Shown: in pieces, positions 1-12,785 of the stretch
How the letters are laid out: every line of letters starts with the position of its first letter
Position numbering within the stretch: the stretch's first letter is position 1
Source of the DNA: Branchiostoma floridae
Lineage: Eukaryota; Chordata; Leptocardii; Amphioxiformes; Branchiostomatidae
Length of the DNA: 64,000 nt
NCBI RefSeq assembly: GCF_000003815.2
Contig: NC_049979.1
Span: 32,795,558-32,859,557 of the forward strand
Direction of reading: 5' to 3'
The notes under the pieces: model-generated
What the model saw: only the letters and a program-made list of their open reading frames with translations
Told to the model about the DNA's origin: nothing
Databases searched by the model: none
Translations under genes and position numbers: made by a program

Positions 1-506
1 TGATAGCCACCCACTATCTTTGCGTCAAATTCCGTCACCGGGGGTCCTAGGCGGAAACAGCAGTGTCACGGCCACAACTAGCGGGTTAGAACAGGTCCAA
101 ACTTTCTTCAATACTTCTTTACAAATGAGCGCCTGGAAAATAACCGCTCCTTGTGGTATGATAAATTGGAACCCCCCACTCTTTTCTGCCATTGGATACA
201 TCCTATCACATGACACAGCCGCTGTGTATGTATAGTATGCCGGCCACAGACGGAGGCGCGCCCCATGCGGAATGCGCGTACTAATTAACGCTGAATAAAT
301 TTACATCTAGCCTGCCCACGCATATCACAATAACCAAAACAAACACGAGCAACACGGGAAGACACTGCCTGTGTGTCCAGACTGTTCTTTCTTGACGCTT
401 GCTTGTAGATAAAGAAATCATTCGTACATTTACTTGTAGTAAGAAATGCTCGCCGTTTAATAGTAAGAAAAATATCATGATTAAACACCACTCACTAAAC
501 AAAAGT
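1..506. other. Unassigned leading segment
   Basis: I see no convincing exon, RNA gene or repeat. Short open frames on both strands overlap each other and have no recognisable motif. The tandem array begins just downstream. Confidence 0.5.
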
Positions 507-1700
507 ATAAGCTAAACCAAGGAGCTTTTAACGGGGGAGGTCTCACCGTGTTCGCTTAAAAGTGCGCGGATTCAAAGATTAAATATGTTGTATGTTCAAC
601 AGAAAAACGCAACATTTCATATACGTTTTGGCAACATATAAGCTAAACGGGGGAGGTCTCCCCGGCGTGTTCGCTTAAACTGCGCAGATTCAAAGATTAA
701 ACATGTCGTATGTTCAACAGAAATACGCAACATTTCATGTACGTTTTGGTAACATATAAGCTTAACGGGAGAGGTCTCCCCTAGTTTGCTTAAACTGCGC
801 GGATTCAAAGATTAAACATGTCGTGTGTTCAACAGAAATACGCAACTTTTCATATACGTTTTGGCAACATATAGGCTAAACGGGGGAGGTCTCCCCGTGT
901 TCGCTTTAATAAACTGCGCGGATTCAAAGATTAAACATGTCGTATGTTCAACAGAAATACGCAACATTTCATGTACGTTTTGGCAACATATAAGCTAAAC
1001 GGGGGAGGTCTCCCCTAGTTCGCTTAAACTGCACGGATTCAAAGATTAAACATGTCGTATGTTCAACAGAAATACGCAACATTTCATAAACGTTTTGGCA
1101 ACATATAAGTTAAACGGGGGAGGTCTCCCCTAGTTCGTTTAAACTGCGCGGATTCAAAGATTAAACATGTCGTATGTTCAACAGAAATACGCAACATTTC
1201 ATAAACGTTTTGGCAACATATAAGCTAAAGGGGGGAGGTCTCCCCTAGTTCGCTTAAACTGCGCGGATTCAAAGATTAAACATGTCGTATGTTTAACAGA
1301 AATACGCAACATTTCATGTACAGTTTTGGCAACATATAAGCTAAACGGGGGAGGTCTCCCCTAGTTTGCGTAAACTGAGCGGATTCAAAGATTAAACATG
1401 TCGTGTTTTTTACAGTAATACGCAACATTTCATATACGTCTTGGCAACATAAGCTAAACGGAGGAGGTCTCCCCATGTTCACTTAAACTGCCTTGATTCA
1501 AAGATTAAACATGTCGTATGTTTAACAGAAATACGCAACATTTCATATACCTCTTGGCAACATATAAGCTAAACGGGAGAAGCCCCCCTTCTTTGCGTAA
1601 ATGGCGGTTTGAAATAGATTACAGATGCCGTATATTCAACAGAAAAACGCAGCATTTCATGTAACGTAAGGGAGCGCATATAAGCTAAACGTAAGAGGTA
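507..1700. repeat. Tandem array of about 117-bp units, about 11 copies
   Basis: The motif around gggggaggtctcccc recurs near 533, 649, 768, 881, 1000, 1117, 1232, 1350, 1460, 1575 and 1690, giving a period of about 110-120 bp. Each unit also carries a purine-rich start, a gcggattcaaagattaaac box, an aacatgtcgtatgttcaac box and a cgttttggcaacatat box. The first and the last two units are the most diverged, as expected at array edges. The ggggag-gt-ctcccc core is a small inverted repeat kept in most units. Minus-strand ORFs across the array simply reflect the repeat. Confidence 0.9.
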
Positions 1701-2250
1701 TTCCCTGTTCGAATCAAAAATTGCGCACAGAAAGATCGAATACGTCAAATGCTTTCGGAACAAACAACATAGAAGAATATTGTATTTGACTTTTCTGAGG
1801 TATTAACATAACATTTTGTCCCGGAAAACGGAATTGTCAGTTTTGACAATAAACCTTGCCACTGTTTTAAAACAGATGACGCAATGCTTTATCAAACGCC
1901 AGACAAAGGCTTATTATATTTGACATAGCCGAGGTAAGTTTGGTAAACAGATCTAGAGAAACGGTATTTGTCAGTTTTATATTTAAAAACTTGAAATATT
2001 ACCACAGTGGTAAAACAGTAAAACGGATGATTTTTTATAACTTTTTGAGACATTTAAGTTGTCTTTTCGGCATACTAAAATACATGCAAAATTCACGTAA
2101 AGAAACACGACAGATTAAGTTACATTTACAAACGCTGAAATCTTACGTAAAGGCCAGATGTATGTTTCCGATGCCTTTAATAGATCTTAAAATCTTCTGA
2201 AATATTTCTCCGCCTTTAAGGTTTTTATACGTATCTCTGAAACTTTGCTT
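1701..2250. other. Transition segment with a degenerate direct repeat
   Basis: No gene is recognised. A segment starting near 1,776 (tattgtatttgac, later ggaattgtcagttttgac) is repeated imperfectly about 140 bp on, near 1,914 (tattatatttgac, then ggtatttgtcagtttta). This is a decayed tandem pair between the two larger arrays. Confidence 0.5.
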
Positions 2251-5040
2251 AAATAGTTGTTTTCGTGCTGTGAGCGATTAGAAAAAAAATTCTTAGAACA
2301 AGAAAAATATGGGTTTCTTAAATTTTCTCAAAACAGGGATTCTTGTATACAGAATAATATTCTTGCTGAAAGGTCAGTTTTCTTTGTTCAAGAAAAAGCA
2401 AGAAAGATAAGAAAATTCCTTTTTTGTAGTGCAGGCTCCGAGAAAAAAAGTAATTTCCTCAAAATCTTCAAAATCTTACAGACATGGCTTTTAGAAACAC
2501 ACAGGTTCTTGCACAAAAAACGGAGGATTTTTTTCAAACCATGCGCTTAATATCATACAGACACGGCTATTACAAATACAGAGGCTGTGAGAAAAAAAGA
2601 CGTCCCAAAAACATATCACTTTACATTTAAAAACATATGCTGCGAGAAAACAACGGATATTTTTCTCCAATCCTTGTTCTTTATATCATACAGACACGGC
2701 AATTACAAACACACATGTTCCGAGAAAAAAAAAGGAGGATTTCACAAAACCTTAACCTTTACATCTTACATACATGGCTTATACAAACTTACAGGTTCAG
2801 AGAAAAAAAGGAGGATTTTTCAAAAACTTGCACTTTAAATCATTCAGCGACGGCAATTTCAAACACACAGGTTCCGAGAAAAAAAAAAAGGAGTATTTTC
2901 TCAAAACCTTGCATTTTACATCTTACAGTCACGGCTATTAGAAACACAGATTTAAAAAAGAGGATTTTTCCCAAACCCGAGCTTTATATCATGCAGACAC
3001 GGCTTTTTTAAACACACTGGTTCGGTGGAAGGAAAACGAAGGATTTTCTCAAAACCTTACACTTTACACCTTAGAGTCATGGCTATTACAAACACATAGG
3101 TTCAGAAAAGAATCTCAGGAATTTTTCCAAACCTTATACTCACAATTACAAACAGACAGGATTCGAGAAAAAAAGGGGGATTTTCTCCAAACCTTGCACT
3201 TCATATCTTACAGAAACAACTATTTTAAACACACAGGTTCCGAGGGGAAATTGAGGATTTTCTTCGAACCTTGAACATTATATCTAACAATCACTGCTAT
3301 TACAAACTAACAGGTTCCAAGAAAATATAGGAAGGATTTTCACCAGAATTTTCACTTTACATCTCACAGTCATGGCTATTACCAACAGACAGGTACTAAG
3401 AAAAAGAAGATGATTTTCTCCAAACACTGTTCTTTTAATCTTACAGGCAAGGCTATTAGAAAGAATCATCTTCCTAGCAAAAAAACGATGATTGTCTCCA
3501 AACTTTACATTTTACATCTTAAAGACACAACTATAACAAACAAACGAGTTCCATGGAAAAATGGAAGACTTTCTCAAAACCCTGCACTTTCCATCTTACA
3601 CTGCAGATACAGCTATTACAAACATACAAGCTGCGAGAAAAAAAGGAGGATTTCTCTCCCAACCTTGTATTTTCTTCTCTCCCAACCTTGACATAGATTG
3701 TTAATTAGTCAAAGAAAAATTGTGCTTTACGATTACAAACGATTGTAACTTATGCGATACGATTGTAAGCCTTTATAATGTTAGTCTAATTGCTTTACCA
3801 TGTTAAGTTTTTGATATATGTGTAAATTTTTTTAATGCCTTAATGCGCAATTCAGCGCCTTAGGGCGCTGCGATGTATTTAGGGGTTGTTGGGACAGCAA
3901 TAAATAACTCTATATAGAATTGGTATTTTACAGAAACTGCTATTTGAAAGACACAGTTTCCGAGAAAAAAAAACAGAGGATTTTTCAAAACCATACATTT
4001 TAAATCATTCCGCACGGCTATTACAAACACATAGGTGTATAGAAAAAAAAAAGATTTTTCTTCACTTTGTATCTTACAGAAGAAACGATTACAAACACAC
4101 AGTTTCCGAGGAAAAAAAAAACTTAGGATTTTCTCCAAACCTTGCACTATATTACAAACACAACATGACAACACATTTAATCTTTCAGACACGGCTATTA
4201 TAAACACTCCAAGGAAAAAAGATTTTCTTCACACTTTTCATTTCTTATTTACAGAAATGGCTATTACAAACACACAGATACTGCTATTAAAAACAGACAG
4301 GTTCATAGAAAAAAACGGTAGATTTTGTCCAAACCGGGCACATTAAATCTTACAGACAGTGCTTTTTATAACACGCGTTACAAAAGAAATGGAGGATTGC
4401 TTCAAACAATGCACTTTACATCTTACATACACGGCTATTACGAACACACAGTTTCGGAGAAAAAAAAGAGGATTTCTCCTAATCTTACATTTGACAATCA
4501 GGGTTATTACAAACAAAAAAGTTTCGAAAAAAAACGACAATTTTTTTCCAAAACTTACACTTTACATATGACCGCCACGGCTGTAACAAAACACACAGGT
4601 TCAGAAAAAAAAAGCTGAGGATTTTTTCTAAACCTTACACTTTACATCTTACAGACATGACTATTACAAACATACAGGCGGCGATAAAAAAAAACGAAGA
4701 ATTTTCCCCAAACCTTGTACTTTAAAGACACGCTTATTACAAACACACAGCTTACGAGAAAAAAATAAATAATTTTTTTTCCAAACCATGCATTTTACAT
4801 AGTAAGATCACGGCTATTACAAACACACAGGTTCCGAGAAAAAAAATTCCCAACCTTGCACTTTACATCTTACAGAAACAACTTTTTTTCAAACACACAG
4901 GTTCCGAGAGGAAAACAGAGGATTTTCTTCGAAACTTACAATTTATATCGTACGGTTACTGCAATTTCAAACTAACATGTTCCAAAAAAGGGAAGGATTT
5001 TCTCCAAACATTGCACTTGAGATCTTACCGACAGAGCTAT
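2251..5040. repeat. Degenerate satellite array of about 75-85-bp units, first part
   Basis: Dozens of imperfect units share, in order, cttacagacacggctattac, aaacacacaggttccgag, a run of A and then ggaggattttctccaaacc with ttgcactttacat. Adjacent units are typically 75-85 bp apart. A non-array spacer at about 3,690-3,910 divides it. ORFs in this stretch (for example 2,637-3,011 and 4,035-4,346) are repeat artefacts with lysine-rich low-complexity translations. The array resumes at 6,010 after a transposon insertion. Confidence 0.88.
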
Positions 5041-6009
5041 TTAACCCTCAAACCACCGTATGGGGTCAAAACTGACCCCAGACGTATATTAACATGTGCC
5101 ATTTTGATATTTCTGGTTGAAAACAAATTTCCTCCCATGAGTTTGTTTGTATATATGTCTTATATCTTCTCATACATTTTTATCAAGATTGGCTCATTGT
5201 TGATTAAGTTATCATAGAAAGTTGATGTATGGTCCAGTGGGGTCAAAACTGACCCCAGCATTTTTTTAAACAAACTTTTGAGACCTACGCCTAATCTACT
5301 TATCGTATAATCACGAAATTTTCAGAGAATGATGTACATGTGCAACGAAATTATGATAACAATTTTTGTGTCATTATCATGTTATAGGACGACGCCATGA
5401 CGTCATTTAGATAAAATTGGCCGCCATCTTGGATTTTGACTGATGACGTCATCAAATTAGCATTAATTATGAATATTTAATCATGAAATTTACGTTGAAT
5501 TTTATAAAATGTCATGAACAAGTGTGGTTTGCCAACAAAACCTTAAAATTTGAATGTTTAAGCCAAAATTAGAAAATTGCATAATAAATATGCCTATCAG
5601 ATTTCCATTGCCATGGCAACATGAAAAATGATGAACTTTTTTTATTTTCTTGAATTGCTTGCTATCAACATTTTCTCAATAGGAACCAAGTTTGGTGACC
5701 CTGGCATAAGCCATTCAGGGGCTATGTGACTTTGAAGTTGGTGCGAGCATAAAAAAACATTACCCTGTCTGAATAGCGTTAGTGCAAAATGTGGTCCTCA
5801 TGATCTTTTGCATACATTATGATAATGAGCCAGAATTTTTCTCACCTAATTATGTCAAACTGTCCCACATAGATTAATGAAGCTATACATATATACAAAT
5901 CACAAAAATAGTAACCAAAAAACTGTACTTGTACAAAACGTTATGGGGTCAGTTTTGACCCCATACGGTAATCTACGTCACAAAAAAGGTACGGTGGTTT
6001 GAGGGTTAA
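5041..6009. mobile_element. TTAA-flanked non-autonomous DNA transposon (piggyBac-like), 961 bp between target sites
   Basis: TTAA at 5,041-5,044 and 6,006-6,009 brackets terminal inverted repeats CCCTCAAACCACCGTA and its complement. Just inside each end is a palindromic box, ggggtcaaaactgacccc, with another copy near 5,231-5,260. There is no long ORF, so the element is non-autonomous. The flanks are the two halves of one satellite unit (..gagctat / aaacacacatgttc..), so the insertion split the array. The interior has TGACGTCA at 5,398 and 5,444 around gccgccatcttgg. TTAA target sites with CCC-starting ends are typical of piggyBac; the superfamily assignment is inference. Confidence 0.85.
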
Positions 6010-6430
6010 AACACACATGTTCAAAAAAAAAAAAACGAATGATTTACTCCAAACCTTACAAACACTTCGAATCCACGAAAAAAAATATCCTTACAGACCT
6101 GACACTTTACATCTTACAAACACTGCTTTTATTCTTACAGAGTCAACTATTTTAACCACATAGGTTTCGAAACAAACCCGGCACTTTAGATTTTATAGGC
6201 AGGGCTGTTTAAAGCACAAATGTTATAAAAAAATTGAGGGTTTGCTCCAAACCTTACATTTTACATCTTACAACCAGGGTTGATACAAGCACAAATGTTC
6301 CGAGAAAAAAAACGGATGATTTTCTCCAAACCTTACACTTAAAATCTTACAGATGTGGCTAATACAAACTCACAGGTTCCGAAAAAATAGGAGCATTCTC
6401 TCTAAACTTTAAATCTTATATCTAAGAGAC
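6010..6430. repeat. Satellite array, second part after the transposon
   Basis: The same units (cacaggttccgag, ggatgattttctccaaacc, cttacactt) continue directly after the TTAA element and fade by about 6,440, showing that the transposon interrupted one continuous array. Confidence 0.85.
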
Positions 6431-7590
6431 ATGGCATAACAAACACACGAGTTCTGTACGTCAAAACATATTGGAATATAGTAAATAGTCAAAACATTTA
6501 ATGTGAAGTATTTGAAAACCGTTGACAAAGTTAAATGTTGGGAGAATAACGTAACGTTCGTATCTATTAGGTATCTAAGTGTAAGTATTACAAGTTGTTT
6601 TTGTTTTCTCATAACTTTAAAGGCTTATTTATGTTTTCAGGATGTCATCTCGCACCGTTTGAGAAGAAGTCTGGGAGTCAAAGCGAAATTCAGCCTTCAT
6701 GTTGTGGAATAAGAGTTGGTTCAAAGATAAAATCGTAGCTCCTTTAGAGACGTCTTATTTCATTGCAGTGTGAGATTGTTTTGCGGTATCTGCGAAAAAA
6801 ATTGTCTTCCCTCACACAGGGAATAAGGCTTTAACGAAAATGAAGGTGAATATTTATATATGAGAGAAATTGCTTCCGCATATAAAAAGTTTGTTAAAAG
6901 ACAATCAAACCCTGTATCGACAGTTTTGATGTCTTGATGAAGAAAAAGGCTATTCTTGCCTAAATTTGCAAATAAAGCTATACTTACAAGCAGTATTGGT
7001 ACATTATTTTGAAAAAGTTTCTGCACCCAAATAAGGATAGAATTTTTTTCGAAAAATGGTCAATGTTTGCCGATAGCTATGACGTATGTATTTACAAAAA
7101 TATCTTGTTCTCACACAAAAAATCTATTGTTAGTAGGGGGAGGTACCAGTACAAAAAATTCAGGTCCAGAGGATCATTTCCAGGTCCGGACCTGAACCTG
7201 GACCTGATTGTCTGTGGAAACTTGAGAAATGTCAATACTTAAAACGATGGCAATTGGTCAATTTTGCTACAAAGGAAACTCTTCGGAGGATTATTGGTCT
7301 CCCACTGGCATTCTAGAATCCCATCTCTATGTAATAAAGGCTAACTGTCTCTGTACCTTTGACTGTAGAAACTTGGTACAACTGACTATAAACTCTACTT
7401 GCCTTCGCTCTTGTTGTCTTCTTGGTCTTCATATAGGTCTATTTTTTTCGGATTGGTCCAAGAAGAAGAAAAAATGTTTTGCACCCATGTGATGTACTGG
7501 TCCCTACACCTAACTGTTGGTATACCATACTATGTGTGTTTAGTCCTATGTTTAACCTCCCTGGTCACTTTGATTTTATACTAAAGGCAA
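6431..7590. other. Unassigned region with one weak exon-like acceptor
   Basis: No supported gene. At 6,641 a pyrimidine tract followed by cag (ttatgttttcag) could be a 3' splice site; the following sequence is open for about 20-30 codons in two frames. No start, donor or partner exon is apparent, so I do not call a gene. A compact ggtccagg-rich palindromic cluster lies at 7,160-7,210. Confidence 0.35.
7160..7210. repeat. Clustered GGTCC/CAGGTC palindromes
   Basis: The motif caggtcc or its complement ggacctg occurs about six times within 50 bp, alternating in orientation. This allows nested hairpins centred on the perfect palindrome caggtccggacctg near 7,182. No coding context is seen. Confidence 0.7.
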
Positions 7591-9240
7591 CTTTTTTTTG
7601 GAGGGGGGGGGACTTTTTTTTTTAATTCGCTCATTTGCATCAGTTTTGGAGTTCCCAGAGGATGTCATCCATATAATCAAATCAAGATGGACTACATTAA
7701 ATGACAAGCAGAGTACATGTGTCATGTTAGAAAATCATTTCATAAATTATAAAGTTGGTGCAACAAGGTATTTCAACTTAGTAAAGATTTCACCAAACTT
7801 TGCCATGCAATTCACATTTACTAAAGGCTTAACCATAGAAGAAATCTCCACTGACCCAAATGCTTGCAGCATTTAAAGAAAGCAAGAACATTGTATATAC
7901 TATTATACTGAAGCTATACTAAGTTCTGCTGTACTGTAAACAAACCCCGCTAGGGGGCTTAAGACCAGTCAAACCTAAAGCTCCGAAATATGTGTATTAA
8001 ACAGGTAAACCCCTGAGTATAGCGAATCCCTATCACTACAGCCCAAAACATCGAGATTTTGAGTTATCATAACAAGCCCCGATACAAAGGATTTGTGGTC
8101 CTTGAAAAAGAAGGAACATCAGATTCGCTCACAATATCAGAGATTATTTGCTTTTGATTCAGATTCTAATGGCCAAAAATCAACCTAAACTTAGGCCTCA
8201 AGCGTTCAATTAAGGGCTGAAATCGCTTTGAAATCATGGCAGGGAACTACGACAAAGGACAACTACACACGGTTTAAATGCAGATAATCCAGATTAAAGA
8301 ATTGCACACTATCTTTTAGTGTTTCATTGTTGAATGAATCTTAAATGCATTATGTATCATACACCAATTCAGCCTTGTATGGCTGCAATGTTATGAACAT
8401 GTATATGGACACTTGTTTGGCGCTAATAAACCATTCATTCAAGTCCGGTTGTTACCAGGGCGCACATGAAAAAAGCTACTTGGCTCATAGGCCAACGTGC
8501 CACCGAGGGAATCCTCAGGGGCCTGCGGCAAAACTTTCATGTTACAATTCAAACAAGTTTCTATCTGATCAGACTACCTATGCTAGTTTGATTAGTTAGT
8601 TTTGCCCCCTTATTGTATCCGGTACGTAGTGTGAGAAAGCAGATAATTGCGCAACATATGCAAACGTATGGTGACAAAATAGAGCAAACAAATAGAGCCA
8701 GGATGGGGTAATGTACACCTGCGAACTGTCCCCGCTTATTATCCGTCTTTTTAGTGAATCATCCATATGGAATGTTCTTGGGGATGCTAACGGGAAGCAC
8801 TTAATTGTTATCGGGATTGCCCTTTCCTCTTAAATTAAATTGAGGTCTGTGTTCAGTTGGGTTCCTATTTAATCGACGCTACCCAAAAATAAAGGGCCCA
8901 GTTGTATCTGTTTTTAAGCTTCAAGTTGATCTCAACCATGAAGCTACAATATGAAACATGTATAAATGCATAAATAAAGATATGCATAAATGAGAGACAC
9001 CTTTTAATTGATTGGGGAACTCTTGAAACTTTTTGTGAGCTCAGGGGGCGTCTGAAAGGATGTGCAGTTAGCACATATGGGGATGTGAAATTGAGGAAGA
9101 GAAGTGGGAGTTGGAACAAGATCAATAATCATGTTTGCCTTTTCATACAGAATAATGTGATTTTACTTTAAAGCTGTTCACTAAACAGTTTCATAGTAAA
9201 TGACGAACGTGTTTAAACTTGTAGCAGCCAATGCTTTTGC
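7591..9240. other. Unassigned region; one unrecognised 92-codon ORF
   Basis: The ORF at 7,598-7,876 (+) begins in a low-complexity G/T run and has no recognisable domain; its later part lacks stops and is not obviously low complexity, so a decayed exon is possible. The remainder holds no supported gene or clear repeat. Confidence 0.3.
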
Positions 9241-10650
9241 CTTCTTACTAATTTGCTAATATTATTTTATATTTAATACTAATCAATGATTCTTACAAAG
9301 CCCATATCGTTCAAAGTCAGTCCATCAGTGCATTTAATAATTTAAAAGAATACAGTATCATATGTGACATTTAAATTCACTGATGTATATATAAAAACAG
9401 AGGACTAAAAAATTCAAAGTTTAAACAAACAGATAACACTATCCGTATGATTAATCTGTTACGGACCTATATTGATTCTGAATATAATATAAAGCCTGGT
9501 TGGGGACAGAAAAGGAATGATAGACAACCTTTGACGGTCCGCTGTCTCCATCTAAATGTGAACGGGTTAGTACGATATCCCCTGTTCTTATCTATCTATA
9601 GAGGTATGTATCGTTCAAAATTAGTATATTATTAGTGTATGTGAAGATGGCAAAACCATGTGTCATTTAGTTAGCTGATGTAACGCGACCAAACAGGGAA
9701 TGAAAACAAATTTCAAAAATACCTAAACCTAAACATACAATACTAGGTACGGGTAGCAATAAACTGTTGTCGTCTTATATTAAAGGAGCCCTAAGCAGTT
9801 TTTGCCTGTTTTAAGTGGAAATATTTTGGATAACGTAATCTGTGTGATATTGACATCTACTGCATTATATTTGCACATTTACATCGTTATTTCATACTAT
9901 GTGTGATTAAAAACGTCACGCGCCCGGAACTTGCCGAACGTTGTCGACGGAAAACGGTTACTGGCTGGATAAGGGCCTAATTTTTGGGGGGTATAATATT
10001 TAGGGAATCCTCGCGCGGCTTGTTTTTGCGCCGTTTTTAACCACTCAAAGTATGAAATAACGATGTAAATGTGCAAATATAATGCCGTAGATGTCAATAT
10101 CACACAGATTACGTTATCCAAAATATTTTTACTTAAAACAGGCAAAAACTGCTTAGGGCTCCTTTAAACACCACATTCTCAATATATGATAAACAACGTT
10201 GAGTACGAAAACAGAATAAAATCCCACCTTTGATGGTCCGTTGTTCGCATCAAATCTAATTGTAATGTGAACGGGTTAGTACGATATCCCCTATTCTTAT
10301 CTATCTGTAGTGGTATATATCGTTCAAAATCGGTATATCAGTGCAAGGTGACAATACTATTTGTGCCATTCAATTCACCGATGTAACTTGACGAAGAAAA
10401 AGACAAAAGTTAACAAAACTAAGCTAACATAACCTAAACTGTCAGACATCACTATATGTGGGAATTAAATAGCACGGGCTTATACTTGATATCCTATTCT
10501 CTATATAAGATCAAACGTGGTTAAGAACGATGAAAGGATAATAACCTACCTTTGGTGATTCGTTGTTTCCATCAAATCTAATTGTAATGTGAACGGGTTA
10601 GTACCATACCCTCTCCCGTAAGTATCGTTATATATCATGAAGACTAGTAA
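9240..10650. repeat. Tandem array of about 322-bp units
   Basis: The motif gtgaacgggttagtac with following atatcccct recurs near 9,560, 10,268 and 10,591. Subtracting the 388-bp foldback element at 9,780-10,167, the spacings are about 320 and 323 bp. A further partial copy (tatcgttcaaag, cagtccatcagtgc) lies near 9,300-9,390. Units share cctttgatggtccg, the gaacgggttag box, atcgttcaaaat and attcaccgatg. No coding potential is seen. Confidence 0.8.
9780..10167. mobile_element. TTAA-ended foldback element, 388 bp
   Basis: The segment begins ttaaaggagccctaagcag and ends with its complement, ctgcttagggctcctttaa. Arms of about 120 bp (9,780-9,902 and 10,050-10,167) pair almost completely around a GC-richer loop with gtcacgcgcccggaac. 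TTAA is the outermost tetranucleotide at both ends, fitting TTAA-targeting transposons such as Kolobok or piggyBac; I favour Kolobok-like because ends beginning with AGG-type bases differ from the CCC ends seen elsewhere here (inference). It interrupts one unit of the surrounding array. Confidence 0.83.
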
Positions 10651-11121
10651 TATATTTACAAAGTATTAAGTTCCTCCATTTAAATTTTTATCGTATACCG
10701 AAGAAGCAGAGACTAGAAAAATAATTATGAAGAATGCATCACACTACTGCTACTTCTGCCCCTGTTATCTGACAGTAGGACCAAAACAAAGCCACGACGT
10801 GACAATTTAATGAGAAAACCCTCAAAACTTACTACAAATGGCTTATCTCAAAATACCTCAAAAAAGGAACTATTTTTTTTATAAAGAATGGCAAAATAGT
10901 GGCTAGTCTCGTGCAAATTTGGATAGTAATAAAGATAACTACTTAAAATGGTGAGCGCTAAATAAAAGATATGATAAGATAATGCACTAACGAAGAAGTC
11001 TTGGGGATAGTTAAGGCATTATGGAGGATTTACCCAAGGATAATCGTTGTTCAAGGGAGGAATCCAGGTAAATTTTGACCATTTCCCGATGATTTTAGAA
11101 CATAAATATCACTGACAAGAC

Positions 11122-11184
<63 letters not shown>

Positions 11185-11344
11185 CTACCCTGTAACAAGA
11201 CAATAAGAAAAAAAGCGTGAGGAACTAACCTTGAGTAAAGAGTAATCCAAACTTTTAATCAGCGTAGCAGTTTGCTACGTGGCGATGTACAGAGACGCTA
11301 CTGTAATGTGACAGTTGGGTACCTTTACTTTTGGCGTGGCGCGG
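10651..11344. other. Unassigned region with a microsatellite
   Basis: No gene or mobile-element ends are recognised. It contains the AT microsatellite listed separately and AT-rich anonymous sequence. Confidence 0.45.
11124..11182. repeat. (TA)n microsatellite
   Basis: An uninterrupted run of alternating T and A of close to 60 bp, likely polymorphic in length and prone to cruciform formation. Confidence 0.97.
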
Positions 11345-11940
11345 TAATTATAATGTGGCGTTATTGAACCGTTAAAAAACCCGCCCAGTCATCTGCTCTA
11401 AATGCGATTCAACTGATTTTTTGTGTGAATTATATAGTCATATCTCTTCATAGTTAGAGACTTTCATGAAATGCAATTCCTCCATTACAGAACAAAGGCA
11501 GACATAATCAAGGCATAATATTTCATAAAGTCTCTAAACCATTTGGCAAAGGTCACTGAGTTAGTCAGACAGTGATTGTGTGATTCATCCATGGAGACAG
11601 ATCAGTGCACATTGACATTTCACCATCTCATGACGCTCCAACTTTGCAGACAATTGTGCACGCATGTTGTTATGATGTCGCGTTATCCAACCGTTAAGAA
11701 CCCAGTCATCTAGTCTTAAACTTGATTAAACAGTATTTTCGTAAATCGAATAGTCAAATCGCCTCATTTCTTAAGACTGGTAGAAACGATGATGATATTT
11801 AGTGATTTTTCAACAACATGATAACAGCAGATCTTGTTATGAAACGGTAATTTATAAAGCCTCCTCACCATTTGACAAAGGTTAAGATCTGGGTCACTCG
11901 AATTGTCTGAACAGCACTGCGATCCATCCAAGTGGACAGC
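11345..11940. repeat. Diverged direct duplication, unit about 330 bp
   Basis: Two adjacent copies start near 11,345 and 11,676 and share, in order, gcgttat followed by aaccgttaa, cccagtcatct, atagtcaaatc or a variant, ataaag, accatttgacaaaggt, gggtcactc and gattcatcca with tggacag. Identity is moderate, so the duplication is old. No coding content is seen. Confidence 0.7.
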
Positions 11941-12785
11941 TTACGAGGGGTGATCAATATGATATCGGCTTCATCCAGTCATAACAAGCGCAACTCAGAT
12001 TTTGAGGCAAAACTTTTTCAATATCCTCCAAATTACAAATCATTGGAGTCCTTACTTTCCCGGCATTCTTTTTGTCTAAATTAGAGGGTAAGTGGCAAGA
12101 AACAGAAGGATCAAGTGTGATCAGACAATTTGACCAGCAACCACTTTTTTTTTCGTTATCCCTTACTTAACATTACTGGGTGTCGCCTGCAACGTAATGA
12201 CCACAATAATTTGAATTCTGGTACACGTTTATATAGAACTTTACACTTGTACGTGGGGTTATCAATAAGTCCTCGGCTTTACAGAGATATAGTAAGCACA
12301 GCTCAGATTTCGAAGCATAGATGTCAAGTATAAAGTCTTATATAAATATGTGCCAAAATTAAAATTATTGTAACCATTACTTTGCAGGCGACACCCAGTA
12401 ATGTTAGGTAAGGGAGAAGGAAAAAAAACGTGGACGACCTGACCTGAGGTGTGCGCTGCTCGAAGTCAGACACCCAATTATTTTTGCTTGAAATAGGAGG
12501 AGAATCATTATCAAACATTTTGACAATGTCTTTTGTTAATTTACGGCATGGGGAACTCGACTGACACATGTCTGATCAAATTTCGCACCACTTTTTTCTC
12601 GCCACTTACCTTCTGATTTGCAAGAAATGAATGCCTTTAAAGTAATGACTGCAGTGATTGGAAATTTGGCGGATATTGATAAAAGGCTCCATACTATGAA
12701 TTTGTGCCTCAACATTTGAGTTGTGCTTATTATTTCTGGGTGAGGCCACTTATTGATCACCCCTCGTTGCAGGCATTGAAATTTT
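11940..12785. repeat. Large imperfect palindrome with internal subrepeats
   Basis: 11,948-12,105 is the reverse complement of about 12,600-12,770 (both contain ggtgatcaa or its complement, and ccacttaccttc or its complement). The inner segment near 12,155-12,215 pairs with 12,355-12,415 around the box actgggtgtcgcctgcaa. A further direct subrepeat near 12,255-12,320 resembles the outer arm. The nested organisation suggests a decayed foldback-type transposon; terminal target duplications are not clear. Confidence 0.75.

Noticed and set aside
507-1700. CRISPR-like array
   Set aside because: The entire unit repeats, with no unique spacers, and the context is a eukaryotic genome.
2257-4618. Lysine-rich ORFs across the satellite array
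   Set aside because: They follow the repeat unit, overlap in all frames and have no domain content.
5231-5260. Functional hormone-response element
   Set aside because: The box resembles inverted GGGTCA half-sites, but it recurs as a transposon subterminal repeat with 4-bp spacing; only a resemblance is claimed.
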